In this document: positions 18,093 to 27,240 of the stretch, piece by piece
Layout: each line of letters starts with the position of its first letter
Numbering within the stretch: the stretch's first letter is position 1
Source of the DNA: Methylobacterium adhaesivum
GTDB taxonomy: Bacteria; Pseudomonadota; Alphaproteobacteria; Rhizobiales; Beijerinckiaceae
Assembly: GCF_022179065.1 (NCBI RefSeq)
Contig: NZ_BPQD01000017.1
Coordinates: 60,020-124,019, forward strand
DNA length: 64,000 nucleotides
Reading direction: 5' to 3'
Notes under the pieces: generated by a model
What the model saw: the letters and a program-made list of their open reading frames with translations, nothing else
Told to the model about the DNA's origin: nothing
Database searches by the model: none
Position numbers and translations under genes: made by a program

Positions 18093-18497
18093 TCAGGCGA
18101 GGGCGGACGGAATGTCGGTTCGGGAAAAGTCGTTGCCGACGAACAGCAACGGGACGCGCTTCGTTCGGGCGCAGGCGTAGGAGAAGCAATCGCCGAGATT
18201 GAGTTGGGCCGGATGACCCTGCCCCTTGCCGTATCGGGCATAGGCCGAAACAGCCTCGTGCGTTTCCGGCTCGGCCACGGGAACGAGACTGACGGAGGCT
18301 TGCGCGAGGAAGGTCTCGACCGCTTCCTGTGCGACCGGGATCGGGGCCCCCTTGATCCGATGGAGGGCGAGCACGGCTTCGAGCACGGAGAGACCGGACG
18401 TCCACAACGGCGACGCGGCCTCGACCCGCTCGATCAGCCGTTCGAAACCCGATTCGCGCGCCAGGATCGCCACGATGGCGGAGGCGTCGAGGAACAT
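18093..18497 (-). CDS. vapC: VapC-type PIN-domain ribonuclease toxin
   Basis: Toxin of a type II toxin-antitoxin module; PIN-domain endoribonuclease. The 134 residues begin MFLDASAIVAILARE. The acidic metal-binding residues are visible: Asp4, Glu40 (SVLEAVLAL), Asp103 (LNLGDCFSYACA) and Asp123 (FVGNDFSRTDI), so it should be active. Start codon and vapB stop share one base (TGATG), indicating tight coupling with the antitoxin made first. It ends 3 bases from the convergent LysE gene. Confidence 0.93.
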   Translation of the reverse strand: MFLDASAIVAILARESGFERLIERVEAASPLWTSGLSVLEAVLALHRIKGAPIPVAQEAVETFLAQASVSLVPVAEPETHEAVSAYARYGKGQGHPAQLNLGDCFSYACARTKRVPLLFVGNDFSRTDIPSALA

Positions 18498-18736
18498 CAG
18501 GAATCCTCGTACAAGCTGTCGTAGAAAGCCTTGTCCGCAGCAAGATCGGTTTTGGGATAGGGCTCCAACGCGTCCTGGATCGGTCGCATCCGTTCCAGCA
18601 GGGACGGTTTTGCCTCCAACCGCTCCACTTCCCGCACCAGGGCGATCCGCACCGCTTCGGTCTTGCTGACCCGGGCCAGGGCCGCCACTTTCTCCGCGAG
18701 GCGATTCACCTCCTCGCTTCGGATGTTGAGAGGCAT
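18497..18736 (-). CDS. vapB: VapB-type antitoxin (Rv0623-like)
   Basis: The 79-residue antitoxin begins MPLNIRSEEVNRLAEKVAAL, then SKTEAVRIALVREVERL. This is the short N-terminal DNA-binding/dimerisation pattern of the VapB family found with PIN toxins. The acidic C-terminal tail (AADKAFYDSLYEDS) is the likely toxin-binding part. It is followed directly by vapC. A palindrome just upstream is a good candidate for autoregulation by the VapBC complex. Confidence 0.88.
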   Translation of the reverse strand: MPLNIRSEEVNRLAEKVAALARVSKTEAVRIALVREVERLEAKPSLLERMRPIQDALEPYPKTDLAADKAFYDSLYEDS

Positions 18737-18749
18737 TAGGATCGCTCCC

Positions 18750-18779
18750 GTGTAGACGGGACGATGCTAGTGTCTACAC
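18750..18779 (-). promoter_or_regulatory. Palindromic operator upstream of vapB
   Basis: Perfect 8-bp inverted repeats GTGTAGAC (18750-18757) and GTCTACAC (18772-18779) with a 14-base spacer lie 14 bases before the vapB ATG. Position and symmetry fit an autoregulatory VapBC operator, and the site also lies within the region upstream of recQ. Confidence 0.6.
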
Positions 18780-18841
18780 ATCGCCCGATCAAGACGCCGG
18801 CCCCTCGAGCCGTCCCCCGGAATTCCCACCCAAGGTTCGCG

Positions 18842-20695
18842 ATGACAAGCCGTCTCGACGAGGCCCGCGCCGCGTTGAAAAAGACCTTCGGCTACGACGA
18901 TTTCCGCCCCGGCCAGGACGAGGTCATCGGCTCGGTTCTCGACGGCACCGACGTGTTCGCCGTGATGCCCACGGGCTCGGGCAAGTCGATGACCTACCAG
19001 TTGCCCGCCCTCGTCGAATCCTCCCTCACCGTGGTGGTCTCGCCCCTCATCGCCCTGATGCACGACCAGGTGCAGCAGATGCTCGGCTTCGGCGTCGCGG
19101 CGGCGACCCTCAACTCCTCCGTGCCCGAGGCGACGGCGCGCGAGACCTGGCGCCAGATCCGCGCCGGCGACCTCAGGCTCCTGTTCGTCTCGCCCGAGCG
19201 GCTGATGATGGAAGGGCTGATGGATGCCCTGCGGGGCGCAGGCGTCCGGCGCCTCGCCGTGGACGAGGCCCACTGCGTCTCGCAATGGGGTCACGATTTC
19301 CGGCCCGAATACCGCGACCTCGCCCGCGCCCGCGAGGCGCTGGGCAACGTCCAGACCGTGGCGCTGACGGCGACCGCCGACAAGGCGACGCGGGCCGACA
19401 TCACCGAGCGGCTATTTCCGGCGGGCCGCGAGCTCAAGGCGTTCGTCCATTCCTTCGACCGGCCGAACATCCGCCTGACCTTCGTGCCGAAGGACAATCC
19501 CACCCGGCAGATCGAGCGCTTCCTCAAGCACCGGCGCTCGGAGAGCGGGATCATCTACTGTTCCTCGCGTAAGCGCACGGAGCAACTCGCCGAGAGCCTC
19601 GCCAAGGACGGCTTCAACGCCCTGCCCTACCATGCCGGCCTCGACCAGGGCACGCGCATGAAGAACCAGGACACGTTCCTGCAGGAGGACGGGGTGGTGA
19701 TGACCGCCACCGTCGCCTTCGGCATGGGCATCAACAAGCCCGACGTGCGCTTCGTCTGCCACGCCGACATGCCGTCCAACGTCGAGGGATATTATCAGGA
19801 GATCGGCCGCGCCGGGCGCGACGGCCTGCCCGCCGACACGCTCACCATCTACGGCCTCGACGACATGTCGCTGCGCCGTCGCCAGATCGACGAGAAGGAG
19901 GTGCCGGACGAGCGCCGCCGCGTCGAGCGGCGCAAGCTCGAGGCGATGATCGCCCTGTGCGAGGGCGCCACCTGCCGTCGCCAGTCCCTCCTGAGTTACT
20001 TCGGCGAGGCGAGCGAGCCCTGCGGGCGGTGCGATCTCTGCCGCTCGGGCATCTCCCTCGTCGATGCCACGGTTCCGGCCCAGAAGCTGCTCTCGGCCAT
20101 CGTCCGCACCGGCCAGCGTTTCGGAGCGGCCTATGTCTGCGACGTGGTCCACGGCAAGGAGTCCGATCCGATCCGCCGCAACGGCCACACGGCCTTGAAG
20201 ACCTTCGGCGTCGGGGCCGACAAGCCCGTGGCGGCGTGGCGTGCCATGTTGCGCCAGCTCTTCGCGGCGGGCGCCGTATCCGAAAACGGCGACGGTTTCG
20301 GCGGTCTCTCGCTCACCGACAAGGGCGAGGCGATCCTGTTCGGCCGCGAGACCATTCAGATGCGCCCCGACCCCGAGCCCAAGGTGGCCGAGCCGCGCGA
20401 CCGCAAGCGCGCCGCCGCCCGCGACGAGGCGAGCCTCGATCTCGATCCGGCCACGGAGGCGCTGTTCCAGCATCTGCGGGGCCTGCGCGCGACCATCGCC
20501 CGGGCGGAGGGCATCGCGGCCTTCATGGTGTTTCCCGACCGCACCCTCATCGAGATGGCGCGCTCCAAACCCGTCGATCTCTACGCCCTGCGCACGGTCC
20601 ACGGGGTCGGCGAGCGCAAGCGCGAGGCCTACGGAGCGCGCTTCGTCGAGACCATCGCCGAGTTCCTCTCGCACGCCCCCGCCGGATCGGCCTGA
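18842..20695 (+). CDS. recQ: ATP-dependent DNA helicase RecQ
   Basis: 3'-5' superfamily 2 helicase for recombination and fork repair. The 617 residues hold Walker A MPTGSGKS (42-49), the Q-motif-like FRPGQDEVI, the DEAH box in [17 protein letters not shown], motif [12 protein letters not shown], an RQC zinc site with four cysteines (CEGATCRRQ and CGRCDLC), a winged helix, and a C-terminal HRDC domain (~525-600). Start 18842 ([17 protein letters not shown]) sits at the conserved family start; an upstream ATG at 18764 would run through the vapB operator. Divergent from vapBC. Confidence 0.96.
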   Translation: MTSRLDEARAALKKTFGYDDFRPGQDEVIGSVLDGTDVFAVMPTGSGKSMTYQLPALVESSLTVVVSPLIALMHDQVQQMLGFGVAAATLNSSVPEATARETWRQIRAGDLRLLFVSPERLMMEGLMDALRGAGVRRLAVDEAHCVSQWGHDFRPEYRDLARAREALGNVQTVALTATADKATRADITERLFPAGRELKAFVHSFDRPNIRLTFVPKDNPTRQIERFLKHRRSESGIIYCSSRKRTEQLAESLAKDGFNALPYHAGLDQGTRMKNQDTFLQEDGVVMTATVAFGMGINKPDVRFVCHADMPSNVEGYYQEIGRAGRDGLPADTLTIYGLDDMSLRRRQIDEKEVPDERRRVERRKLEAMIALCEGATCRRQSLLSYFGEASEPCGRCDLCRSGISLVDATVPAQKLLSAIVRTGQRFGAAYVCDVVHGKESDPIRRNGHTALKTFGVGADKPVAAWRAMLRQLFAAGAVSENGDGFGGLSLTDKGEAILFGRETIQMRPDPEPKVAEPRDRKRAAARDEASLDLDPATEALFQHLRGLRATIARAEGIAAFMVFPDRTLIEMARSKPVDLYALRTVHGVGERKREAYGARFVETIAEFLSHAPAGSA

Positions 20696-20853
20696 TGCGG
20701 TTTGGCACTCGTCGGATCTGATCCGGATCGTGTAGGGACGGAGGCGGTCGCCGTCGCGACCGTCGCACAGCGTCCCCGACGCATCACCGGACGGACCGCC
20801 CCATCTCAGACGAAACGCCCTCAGCCGAGACCCGGCCGCGTCAGGTCTTCTAC

Positions 20854-22029
20854 ATGCCGGGTTTCGACCCGCGCCCGCCCGAGACGTACTGGGGGCTGTT
20901 TCGCCGCGAGAGCCGCCTCACCGCCACCCGGCGCGGCATGGCGATCACCGTCGGCGATTCCGCGCGGTCGCCCGACGGCCTGCGCCTCGACTGGCGCGTC
21001 TCGGCCGACGGCGCCGAGATCCGCTATACCCTGCTGCGCTGGGACGACATCGTCGCCGCCCGGTTTCCCCGCGGCAATGCGCGCCGGCTCCTCGCCGTGC
21101 CGGTCCTGTGGTGGCGTCTCTGGCGTTCGGGCTACCTTCGGCGCTTCCGTCAGGAGGCCCGGCGGTTCGCCCGGGTGATCGTCGGCGTCCACCTCATCTA
21201 TCTCGCCCTCGTCGCCCTCAGCCTCGGCGCCGCCTTCGGGCTCGCCGGTCTGCTGCCCTTGCCGGCCGGCCCCTGGGCCAGCCTCGGCCGTGGCCTCGCG
21301 GTGCCGGTCCTCGCCTACGCGATCTTGGCCGGGCTCATGGCGGTGACGCGGGGCAGACCGTTCTATGTCGCCCATCTCGTCGACGACACCGCCTTCACGC
21401 ACGACCACGCCAGTGGCGTCGAGACGCGGATGAGCCGGCGCCTCGACGCCTTCGCCGACGTGATCCGGGCTGCGGAGGGCGGGGCGAGCGAGATCGTGGT
21501 CATCGGCCATTCGTCGTCAAGCTTTCTCGGGCTCGAGGCCCTCGACCGGGTGCTCGCCCGCGATCCCGAGTTCGGCCGACGCGGGACGCCGATCTCGTTC
21601 GTCAGCATCGGCAGCGTGATTCCGTGGATCACCCTCGATCCCCGCGCCGCCGCCGTGCGGGCGTCGCTCGCCCGCGTCGCCGCCTGCGAGGCCATCGGCT
21701 GGCTCGACGTACGCGCGAAATGGGATTGGCTGTCCATCCATAAGCGCAACCCCTTGAGCGCATCGCGCCTCCCCGCCCCGGCCGCGCACAGGCCCGTGGA
21801 GATCCACGTCCGCATCGAGGACCTCATCGAGAAACGCATCCTCAAGCGGCGCAAGTGGAACCTGTTCCGCATGCATTTCCAGCTTCTGATGTCGAGCCGC
21901 GACAGCCAAGCCTTCGACTACGTCGCCTTCGTGGCCGGCCCCGAGCCGGTCCACGCCGCCCTCCGGCGCTGGCGCAGCACGGCCGCGCATCCCAAGGCGC
22001 GCGTCCTCGATGAATACCCCGTCGCGTGA
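20854..22029 (+). CDS. Membrane-associated alpha/beta-hydrolase-like protein
   Basis: A protein of at least 391 residues with two hydrophobic segments (IVGVHLIYLALVALSLGAA and VPVLAYAILAGLMAV, ~108-155), followed by a soluble part with a nucleophile-elbow motif VVIGHSSSSFLGLEAL (serine near residue 223) and SFVSIGSV after it. The C-terminus carries conserved-looking blocks (LLMSSRDSQAFDYVAFV). The fold suggests a lipase/esterase-like hydrolase, but the catalytic Asp and His are not identified. The first in-frame ATG is 20854. However, the frame upstream reads ISDETPSAETRPRQVFY straight into MPGFDPRP, a natural-looking extension with no ATG, so the true start may be a rare codon further left. 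Confidence 0.65.
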   Translation: MPGFDPRPPETYWGLFRRESRLTATRRGMAITVGDSARSPDGLRLDWRVSADGAEIRYTLLRWDDIVAARFPRGNARRLLAVPVLWWRLWRSGYLRRFRQEARRFARVIVGVHLIYLALVALSLGAAFGLAGLLPLPAGPWASLGRGLAVPVLAYAILAGLMAVTRGRPFYVAHLVDDTAFTHDHASGVETRMSRRLDAFADVIRAAEGGASEIVVIGHSSSSFLGLEALDRVLARDPEFGRRGTPISFVSIGSVIPWITLDPRAAAVRASLARVAACEAIGWLDVRAKWDWLSIHKRNPLSASRLPAPAAHRPVEIHVRIEDLIEKRILKRRKWNLFRMHFQLLMSSRDSQAFDYVAFVAGPEPVHAALRRWRSTAAHPKARVLDEYPVA

Positions 22030-22155
22030 GTGCCCCGCACCGGCGCGATGCGGGTTCGGGTTGCCAGGGCGCGCCCTAACCCTCTAGAGCCGTCACGACC
22101 GAGACGGACGCGCGGGCCGGATGGCCTTGCGAGGAATCGTGTCGAGAGGGTTCGC

Positions 22156-24381
22156 ATGTTCCGTAACGATGTTCCGATCACCCCCGAACTCGTGCGTCAG
22201 CACGGCCTGACGCCCGACGAGTACGAGCGCTTCCGCGGCCTCATCGGGCGCGACCCGACGCTGACCGAGCTCGGCATCGTCTCGGCCATGTGGAACGAGC
22301 ACTGCTCGTACAAGTCCTCGCGCAAACACCTGCGCGGCCTGCCGACCAAGGCGCCCTGGGTGATCCAGGGGCCGGGCGAGAACGCGGGCGTCATCGACAT
22401 CGGCGACGGGCTCGCCTGCGTGTTCAAGATGGAGAGCCACAACCACCCGAGCTTCATCGAGCCCTACCAGGGCGCGACGACCGGCGTCGGCGGCATTCTT
22501 CGCGATGTGTTCACGATGGGCGCGCGACCGATCGCGGCCCTCAACGCCCTGCGGTTCGGCTCGCCCGATCATCCGCGCACCCGCCACCTCGTCTCGGGCG
22601 TGGTGGCCGGCATCGGCGGCTACGGCAACTCCTTCGGCGTGCCGACGGTGGGCGGCCTCATGGGCTTCCATCCGCGCTACGACGGCAACATCCTCGTCAA
22701 CGCCATGGCGGTGGGCCTCGCCCGCACCGACGCGATCTTCTACGCGGCGGCCACGGGCGTCGGAAACCCCATCGTCTATCTTGGCTCGAAGACCGGCCGC
22801 GACGGCATCCACGGTGCCACCATGGCCTCGGCCGAGTTCGACGATGCGTCCGAGTCGAAGCGCCCCACCGTGCAGGTCGGCGATCCCTTCGCGGAGAAGC
22901 TGCTCCTCGAAGCCTGCCTCGAGCTCATGGCCTCGGGCGCCGTCATCGCCATCCAGGACATGGGGGCGGCGGGCCTCACCTGCTCGGCCGTCGAGATGGG
23001 CGCCAAGGGCGACCTCGGCGTCGAACTTCACATCGAGAAGGTGCCGGCCCGCGAGGCCGGCATGACCGCCTACGAGATGATGCTGTCGGAGAGCCAAGAG
23101 CGCATGCTCATGGTTCTCAAGCCCGGCATGGAGGCGGAGGCGGAAGCCATCTTCGTGAAGTGGGGGCTCGACTTCGCGATCATCGGCCACACCACCGATA
23201 CGCTTCGCTTCGTGGTCAAGCACGACGGCGTCGTCATGGCCGATCTGCCGATCAAGGAACTCGGCGACGAGGCCCCCCTCTACGATCGGCCGCACATCGC
23301 CAACACCCACCAGCCCGTGGTCCTGGCCTCGGACGTGCCCGAGACGGTCGGCAGCGCCGAGGCCCTGAAGCGCCTCATCGGCTCGCCGGACCTGTCCTCG
23401 AAGCGCTGGGTCTACGAGCAGTACGACCACTTCATCGGCGGCAACACCGTGCAGAAGCCCGGCGGGGACGCCGCCATCGTCCGCGTCGAGGACGGCCCCA
23501 AGGGCCTCGCCATGACCGCCGACGTGACGCCGCGCTACTGCGAGGCCGACCCCGTCGAGGGCGGCCGGCAGGCCGTGGCGGAAGCCTGGCGTAACCTCAC
23601 GGCGGTGGGCGCGACGCCGCTCGCCATCACCGACAACCTGAACTTCGGCAACCCCGAGAAGCCCGAGGTCATGGGCCAGCTCGTCGGCTGCCTCAAGGGC
23701 ATCGGCGAGGCGTGCCTCGCCCTCGACTTCCCCGTCGTGTCCGGCAACGTCTCGCTCTACAACGAGACCAACGGGGTGGGCATCCTGCCGACCCCGACCA
23801 TCGGCGGTGTCGGCGTGCTGGCCGACGTGACCCGCCACGCCACGCTCGGCCTCAAGCGCGAGGGCGATCTGCTGGTTTTGATCGGCGACACTGCCGGTTG
23901 GCTCGGTCAGTCCGCCTACCTCGCCGTCATCGCTGGCCGTGAGGAGGGGGCGCCGCCGCCCGTGGATCTGGCGACGGAGCGCCGCAACGGCGATTTCGTG
24001 CGCGAACTCATCGTCTCGGGACAGGTCGACACCGTTCACGACCTGTCGGATGGCGGCCTTGCCGTGGCTCTGGCCGAGATGGCCATGGCGGGCGGCGTCG
24101 GCGCGGCGCTGCCCGAGGTGCCGGCGGGCCTCGCGACGCACGCCTACCTCTTCGGCGAGGACCAGGCCCGCTACCTCCTCGCCGTCGATGCCGAGACCGC
24201 GCCCGATCTTCTCTACAGCGCCTCGGCGCAGGGCATCGACGCCCTGGTGATCGGGGTGACGGGCGGCGACACGCTGACCTTGCCCGGCGGCCAGACCATC
24301 GCGGTCGCCGAACTGCGCGAGGCCCACGAGGGCTGGCTGCCTGCCTACATGGCGAGCCAGCCGGCCGGCGTTCCCGCCTGA
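22156..24381 (+). CDS. purL: Phosphoribosylformylglycinamidine synthase subunit II
   Basis: ATP-dependent amidation step of de novo purine synthesis (FGAR to FGAM), working with PurS and PurQ. The 741-residue small-type PurL starts [13 protein letters not shown]. Typical blocks are [68 protein letters not shown] and the second half [15 protein letters not shown]-type region ([14 protein letters not shown]). GAGAGGG precedes the ATG. It is followed by bolA after 42 bases, a conserved alphaproteobacterial neighbourhood. Confidence 0.98.
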   Translation: MFRNDVPITPELVRQHGLTPDEYERFRGLIGRDPTLTELGIVSAMWNEHCSYKSSRKHLRGLPTKAPWVIQGPGENAGVIDIGDGLACVFKMESHNHPSFIEPYQGATTGVGGILRDVFTMGARPIAALNALRFGSPDHPRTRHLVSGVVAGIGGYGNSFGVPTVGGLMGFHPRYDGNILVNAMAVGLARTDAIFYAAATGVGNPIVYLGSKTGRDGIHGATMASAEFDDASESKRPTVQVGDPFAEKLLLEACLELMASGAVIAIQDMGAAGLTCSAVEMGAKGDLGVELHIEKVPAREAGMTAYEMMLSESQERMLMVLKPGMEAEAEAIFVKWGLDFAIIGHTTDTLRFVVKHDGVVMADLPIKELGDEAPLYDRPHIANTHQPVVLASDVPETVGSAEALKRLIGSPDLSSKRWVYEQYDHFIGGNTVQKPGGDAAIVRVEDGPKGLAMTADVTPRYCEADPVEGGRQAVAEAWRNLTAVGATPLAITDNLNFGNPEKPEVMGQLVGCLKGIGEACLALDFPVVSGNVSLYNETNGVGILPTPTIGGVGVLADVTRHATLGLKREGDLLVLIGDTAGWLGQSAYLAVIAGREEGAPPPVDLATERRNGDFVRELIVSGQVDTVHDLSDGGLAVALAEMAMAGGVGAALPEVPAGLATHAYLFGEDQARYLLAVDAETAPDLLYSASAQGIDALVIGVTGGDTLTLPGGQTIAVAELREAHEGWLPAYMASQPAGVPA

Positions 24382-24423
24382 CGCAGCGTCACCGTCGCAA
24401 GCCGTTTCACAGGAGTTGACCCC

Positions 24424-24660
24424 ATGCCCATGGATGCGCGCGAGATCGAGGCGATGATCCGGGAAGCCCTGCCCGACGCCCGGATCGAGATCAAGGATCT
24501 GGCCGGGGACGGCGACCATTATGCCGCCACCGTCCTCTCCGCCGCCTTCAAGGGCAAGACCCGGGTGGCCCAGCACCAGATGGTCTACGGCGCGCTCCAG
24601 GGGCGCATGGGGGGCGTGCTGCACGCCCTTGCGCTCACCACGGGCGTCCCGCAGGATTAG
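24424..24660 (+). CDS. BolA-family protein
   Basis: Small BolA/IbaG-like protein of 78 residues that pairs with CGFS glutaredoxins to hold or deliver [2Fe-2S] clusters. The alpha/beta BolA pattern is clear: REIEAMIREALPDARIEIKD, then the HYAATVLSAAFKGKTRVAQHQMVY core, whose histidine is a cluster ligand in the family, and GALQGRMGGVLHAL. AGGAG lies upstream; the second ATG at 24430 is also possible. The partner grxD is two genes downstream. Confidence 0.93.
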   Translation: MPMDAREIEAMIREALPDARIEIKDLAGDGDHYAATVLSAAFKGKTRVAQHQMVYGALQGRMGGVLHALALTTGVPQD

Positions 24661-24682
24661 ACGCACAAACTCGGGTGGCCGC

Positions 24683-25189
24683 ATGGATCAACCCAGCCTC
24701 TACGACGACGACATCGTGACCTGGGCCGAGCAGCAGGCTGCTGCGGTGCGTGCCCTTGCGTCGCGGCCCGATCTGTCGAACGCCCTCGACTGGGAGAATA
24801 TCGCCGAGGAGATCGAGAGCGTGGGGCGGTCTCAGATCAGCGCGGTCGAGCAGAAGCTCCTGCAGATGCTCATTCACGTGCTGAAGTACATGTCCGCGCC
24901 GAGCGCCCAGTCGACTCGATCCTGGCGATCCGAGGTGATCGCTTTCCATGCGGCGGCCTGCCGGGCCTACTCCCCCGGCATGCGGCAGCGGATCGACTGG
25001 TCATGGCTGTGGAAGACGGCACGGCTCCAGGCGGAGGCCTCCCTCCGGATGTTCGACGATCGTCTCGTCGTCGGCCTGCCCAATGCGATGCCGTTCACAC
25101 CCGAAGAACTCGTTTCCGAGACCTTCACCATGGATTGGGCCCTGGAGCGCCTCGCCTCGGCCTTGAACAGGCCGGCCGACCATCACTAG
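24683..25189 (+). CDS. DUF29 family protein
   Basis: A 168-residue protein with the DUF29 pattern: SLYDDDIVTWAEQQAAAVRAL at the start, DWENIAEEIESVGRSQISAVEQ, a helix KLLQMLIHVLKYM, and the C-terminal FTPEELVSETF. DUF29 proteins are helical, common in cyanobacteria and Rhizobiales, often in multiple copies, and of unknown function. The ATG at 24683 has GGGTGG upstream and starts 22 bases after bolA, so it is transcribed with its neighbours. It separates bolA from grxD, which are normally adjacent. Confidence 0.88.
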   Translation: MDQPSLYDDDIVTWAEQQAAAVRALASRPDLSNALDWENIAEEIESVGRSQISAVEQKLLQMLIHVLKYMSAPSAQSTRSWRSEVIAFHAAACRAYSPGMRQRIDWSWLWKTARLQAEASLRMFDDRLVVGLPNAMPFTPEELVSETFTMDWALERLASALNRPADHH

Positions 25190-25219
25190 ATCACTGCGAT
25201 ACCTGAGAGGATCGACACC

Positions 25220-25564
25220 ATGACCGACGCCAACACCACCATCAAGGCCGAGATCGAGTCCCAGGACGTGGTCGTGTTCATGAAGGGCACGCCGCAGTTC
25301 CCCATGTGCGGTTTCTCGGGCCAGGTGGTTCAGATCCTCAATTACCTCGAAGTGCCGTTCAAGGGCGTGAACGTCCTCGACGACATGGCGATCCGGGATG
25401 GCATCAAGGCTTTCTCGAACTGGCCGACGATTCCGCAGATCTACGTGAAGGGCGAGTTCGTCGGCGGCTGCGACATCACCCGCGAGATGTTCCAGTCGGG
25501 CGAGCTGCAGCAGTTCCTGGCCGAGAAGGGCATCCCGGTGAAGGCCGCTCCCACGGCCGCCTGA
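25220..25564 (+). CDS. grxD: Monothiol glutaredoxin, Grx4 family
   Basis: CGFS-type glutaredoxin of 114 residues that binds a glutathione-ligated [2Fe-2S] cluster as a dimer or as a heterodimer with BolA. Motifs: VVVFMKGTPQFPMCGFS (CGFS at 30-33), the cis-proline segment WPTIPQIYVKGEFVGG and CDITREMFQSGEL, all involved in glutathione binding. GAGAGG lies just before the ATG. It closes the purL-bolA-DUF29-grxD unit, with a strong terminator behind it. Confidence 0.97.
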   Translation: MTDANTTIKAEIESQDVVVFMKGTPQFPMCGFSGQVVQILNYLEVPFKGVNVLDDMAIRDGIKAFSNWPTIPQIYVKGEFVGGCDITREMFQSGELQQFLAEKGIPVKAAPTAA

Positions 25565-25588
25565 TCCGGCGCAACGGGTTCGAGACGG

Positions 25589-25615
25589 AAAGGGCGCCGA
25601 CAGGGCGCCCTTTTT
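25589..25615 (+). terminator. Rho-independent terminator after grxD
   Basis: A perfect 10-bp stem (AAAGGGCGCC, 5-base loop, GGCGCCCTTT) with a run of five T at 25611-25615, 25 bases after the grxD stop. Confidence 0.92.
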
Positions 25616-25678
25616 GGTTTGAACGGGCTCCCGCTTCGGCCGTTGCTCCATCAGGGACTGCGAGATGGGAGGGGCGCG

Positions 25679-26578
25679 ATGTATGACGTCGTCATCGTCG
25701 GCGGTGGACCCGCCGGCCTCAGCGCGGCGCTTATCCTCGGGCGCTGCCGCCGCTCGGTGCTCCTCCTCGACGCCGGAACCCCGCGCAACGCGGCGAGCCC
25801 GCGAACCTGGGGGCTGTACACCCGGGACGGCACGGCGCCCGGCGCCCTGCGTGAGCAGGCCCGCGCCGACCTCGAACGTTATCCAAGCGTCGCGTGCCGG
25901 ACCACCGATGTCTGGCGGGCACGCCGCATGGGCGATGGCTTCGCCGTCGAGTGTGACGACGGCCGCATCGAGCAGGCGCGCCGGCTGATCCTCGCCACAG
26001 GGCTGCGCCAGGACCTGCCCGACATCGAGGGGTTCGACACCTACTGGGGACGCGGTGTCCATACCTGTCCGTATTGCGACGGATACGAGAACCGCGATCA
26101 TCCCCTCGTCGCCTACGGCTCGGGGCAGGCCGGCCTCGGCCTCGCCCTCGAACTCATCGTCTGGAGCCGGGATGTCACCCTCTGCACCGACGGACGCGCG
26201 GACGGCCTGTCGGCGCCCGACCGCGACCGCCTCGCCCGCAACGGCATCGCGGTGGCGGAGGGTGGGGTCGCCCGCCTGACGGGGGATGGGATCCGGGCGG
26301 AGGGACTCGTCTTCGGCGACGGCACCAGTCGGCCCTGCCGCGCCGTCTTCCTCACGCCAGGGGGGAACCATCCGTCGCCCCTCATCGCGCAGCTCGGCTG
26401 CGACCTCTCCGCGAAGGGCACCGTGCCGACGGGCGCGTACGAGAGCACCAACGTGCCCGGCCTCTACGTCGCGGGCGACGCCTCGCGACGGGTCCAGTTC
26501 GCTGTGGTCGCGGCGGCCGAGGGCGCGATGGCGGCCTTCGCGATCAACACCGAGCTCTTGAAGGCCGAGGCCGCGTAG
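25679..26578 (+). CDS. Thioredoxin-reductase-like FAD/NAD(P) oxidoreductase
   Basis: A two-domain flavoprotein of 299 residues. It opens with the FAD-binding MYDVVIVGGGPAGLSAALIL, has the redox pair CPYCDGYE (Cys130 and Cys133), and ends with the second FAD motif GLYVAGDASRRVQFAVVAAAEGAMAA. The NAD(P) site YGSGQAGLGLALEL departs from the usual GxGxxG/A pattern, so coenzyme preference is open. Similar stand-alone enzymes reduce thioredoxin-like partners or small-molecule disulfides. Start 25679 is fixed by GGGAGGGG upstream. No thioredoxin gene is adjacent. Confidence 0.9.
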   Translation: MYDVVIVGGGPAGLSAALILGRCRRSVLLLDAGTPRNAASPRTWGLYTRDGTAPGALREQARADLERYPSVACRTTDVWRARRMGDGFAVECDDGRIEQARRLILATGLRQDLPDIEGFDTYWGRGVHTCPYCDGYENRDHPLVAYGSGQAGLGLALELIVWSRDVTLCTDGRADGLSAPDRDRLARNGIAVAEGGVARLTGDGIRAEGLVFGDGTSRPCRAVFLTPGGNHPSPLIAQLGCDLSAKGTVPTGAYESTNVPGLYVAGDASRRVQFAVVAAAEGAMAAFAINTELLKAEAA

Positions 26579-26985
26579 CGACGACCGGAGGCCGTCGTCC
26601 CTGCGCGACCGATGGGTTCGGTTTTGCCCGCAACCCACAGACGCCGGCACGTCGGCCACCTGTTGCGCCCGTCGCACGACCGCCGAGCCGAATCGGTGAT
26701 TCGGGAGGCGAATCGCTCCGATGGAATGGGGCGTCTTTTGGGCGAGAGGGAGGCGGCATTGTCCGCACCGTTTGCAGGGAGTCGGCCGGGAAATCGCGCT
26801 TTTTCTGTGGTCCTAGGTATTCGCGTGCGATGTCGCACGGAGAAAGTGGTCTGAAATACGCAATCGTAAATTAATCATCAATGACCGCGTGCATTCGGAA
26901 CTCGTTGGCGTTATCCACGGTTTCTGTCAGTGACCGGGTCGCGGCTCCCTCTGGAGTCTTCAACGGCACCGGGTCGGTGAACGCA
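26579..26985 (+). other. AT-richer intergenic stretch
   Basis: About 400 bases with no convincing gene. The part around 26800-26900 (including TAAATTAATCATCAATG) is clearly AT-richer than the rest of the window and may hold a promoter for the small reading frame that follows. No repeats or RNA gene are seen. Confidence 0.4.
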
Positions 26986-27201
26986 ATGCCAGTGTTCGAA
27001 GCCAAAAATCTCGATTCGGAGTTCGAGGGCCACGGATTCCTCGCAGCGATCCTCCATCCGTCCCAGGAAGCCCAAACGCGGGCTTTGACGCATGGGCGCA
27101 ACCGCGCTGCCCGCGCTTCGATGATGGCCGACCCGATGACCGTCGAGCCGCGCTATCCCCTCTGCTCGCGTGACGCTGAGATCGAAGTTCAGGCGACCTG
27201 A
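26986..27201 (+). CDS. Possible small protein, unknown
   Basis: A 71-residue reading beginning MPVFEAKNLDSEFEGHGFLA. The N-terminus looks protein-like (amphipathic, with GFLAAILHP), but G/C at third codon positions is lower than in neighbouring genes and no strong ribosome binding site is present (GGTGA only). The frame extends left to an ATG at 26881. It could be a real small gene of foreign or relaxed codon usage, or a chance frame. Confidence 0.38.
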   Translation: MPVFEAKNLDSEFEGHGFLAAILHPSQEAQTRALTHGRNRAARASMMADPMTVEPRYPLCSRDAEIEVQAT

Positions 27202-27240
27202 ATCTCGTGAGGTCGGTTGCACCTTGGCGCGTCTGACGGC

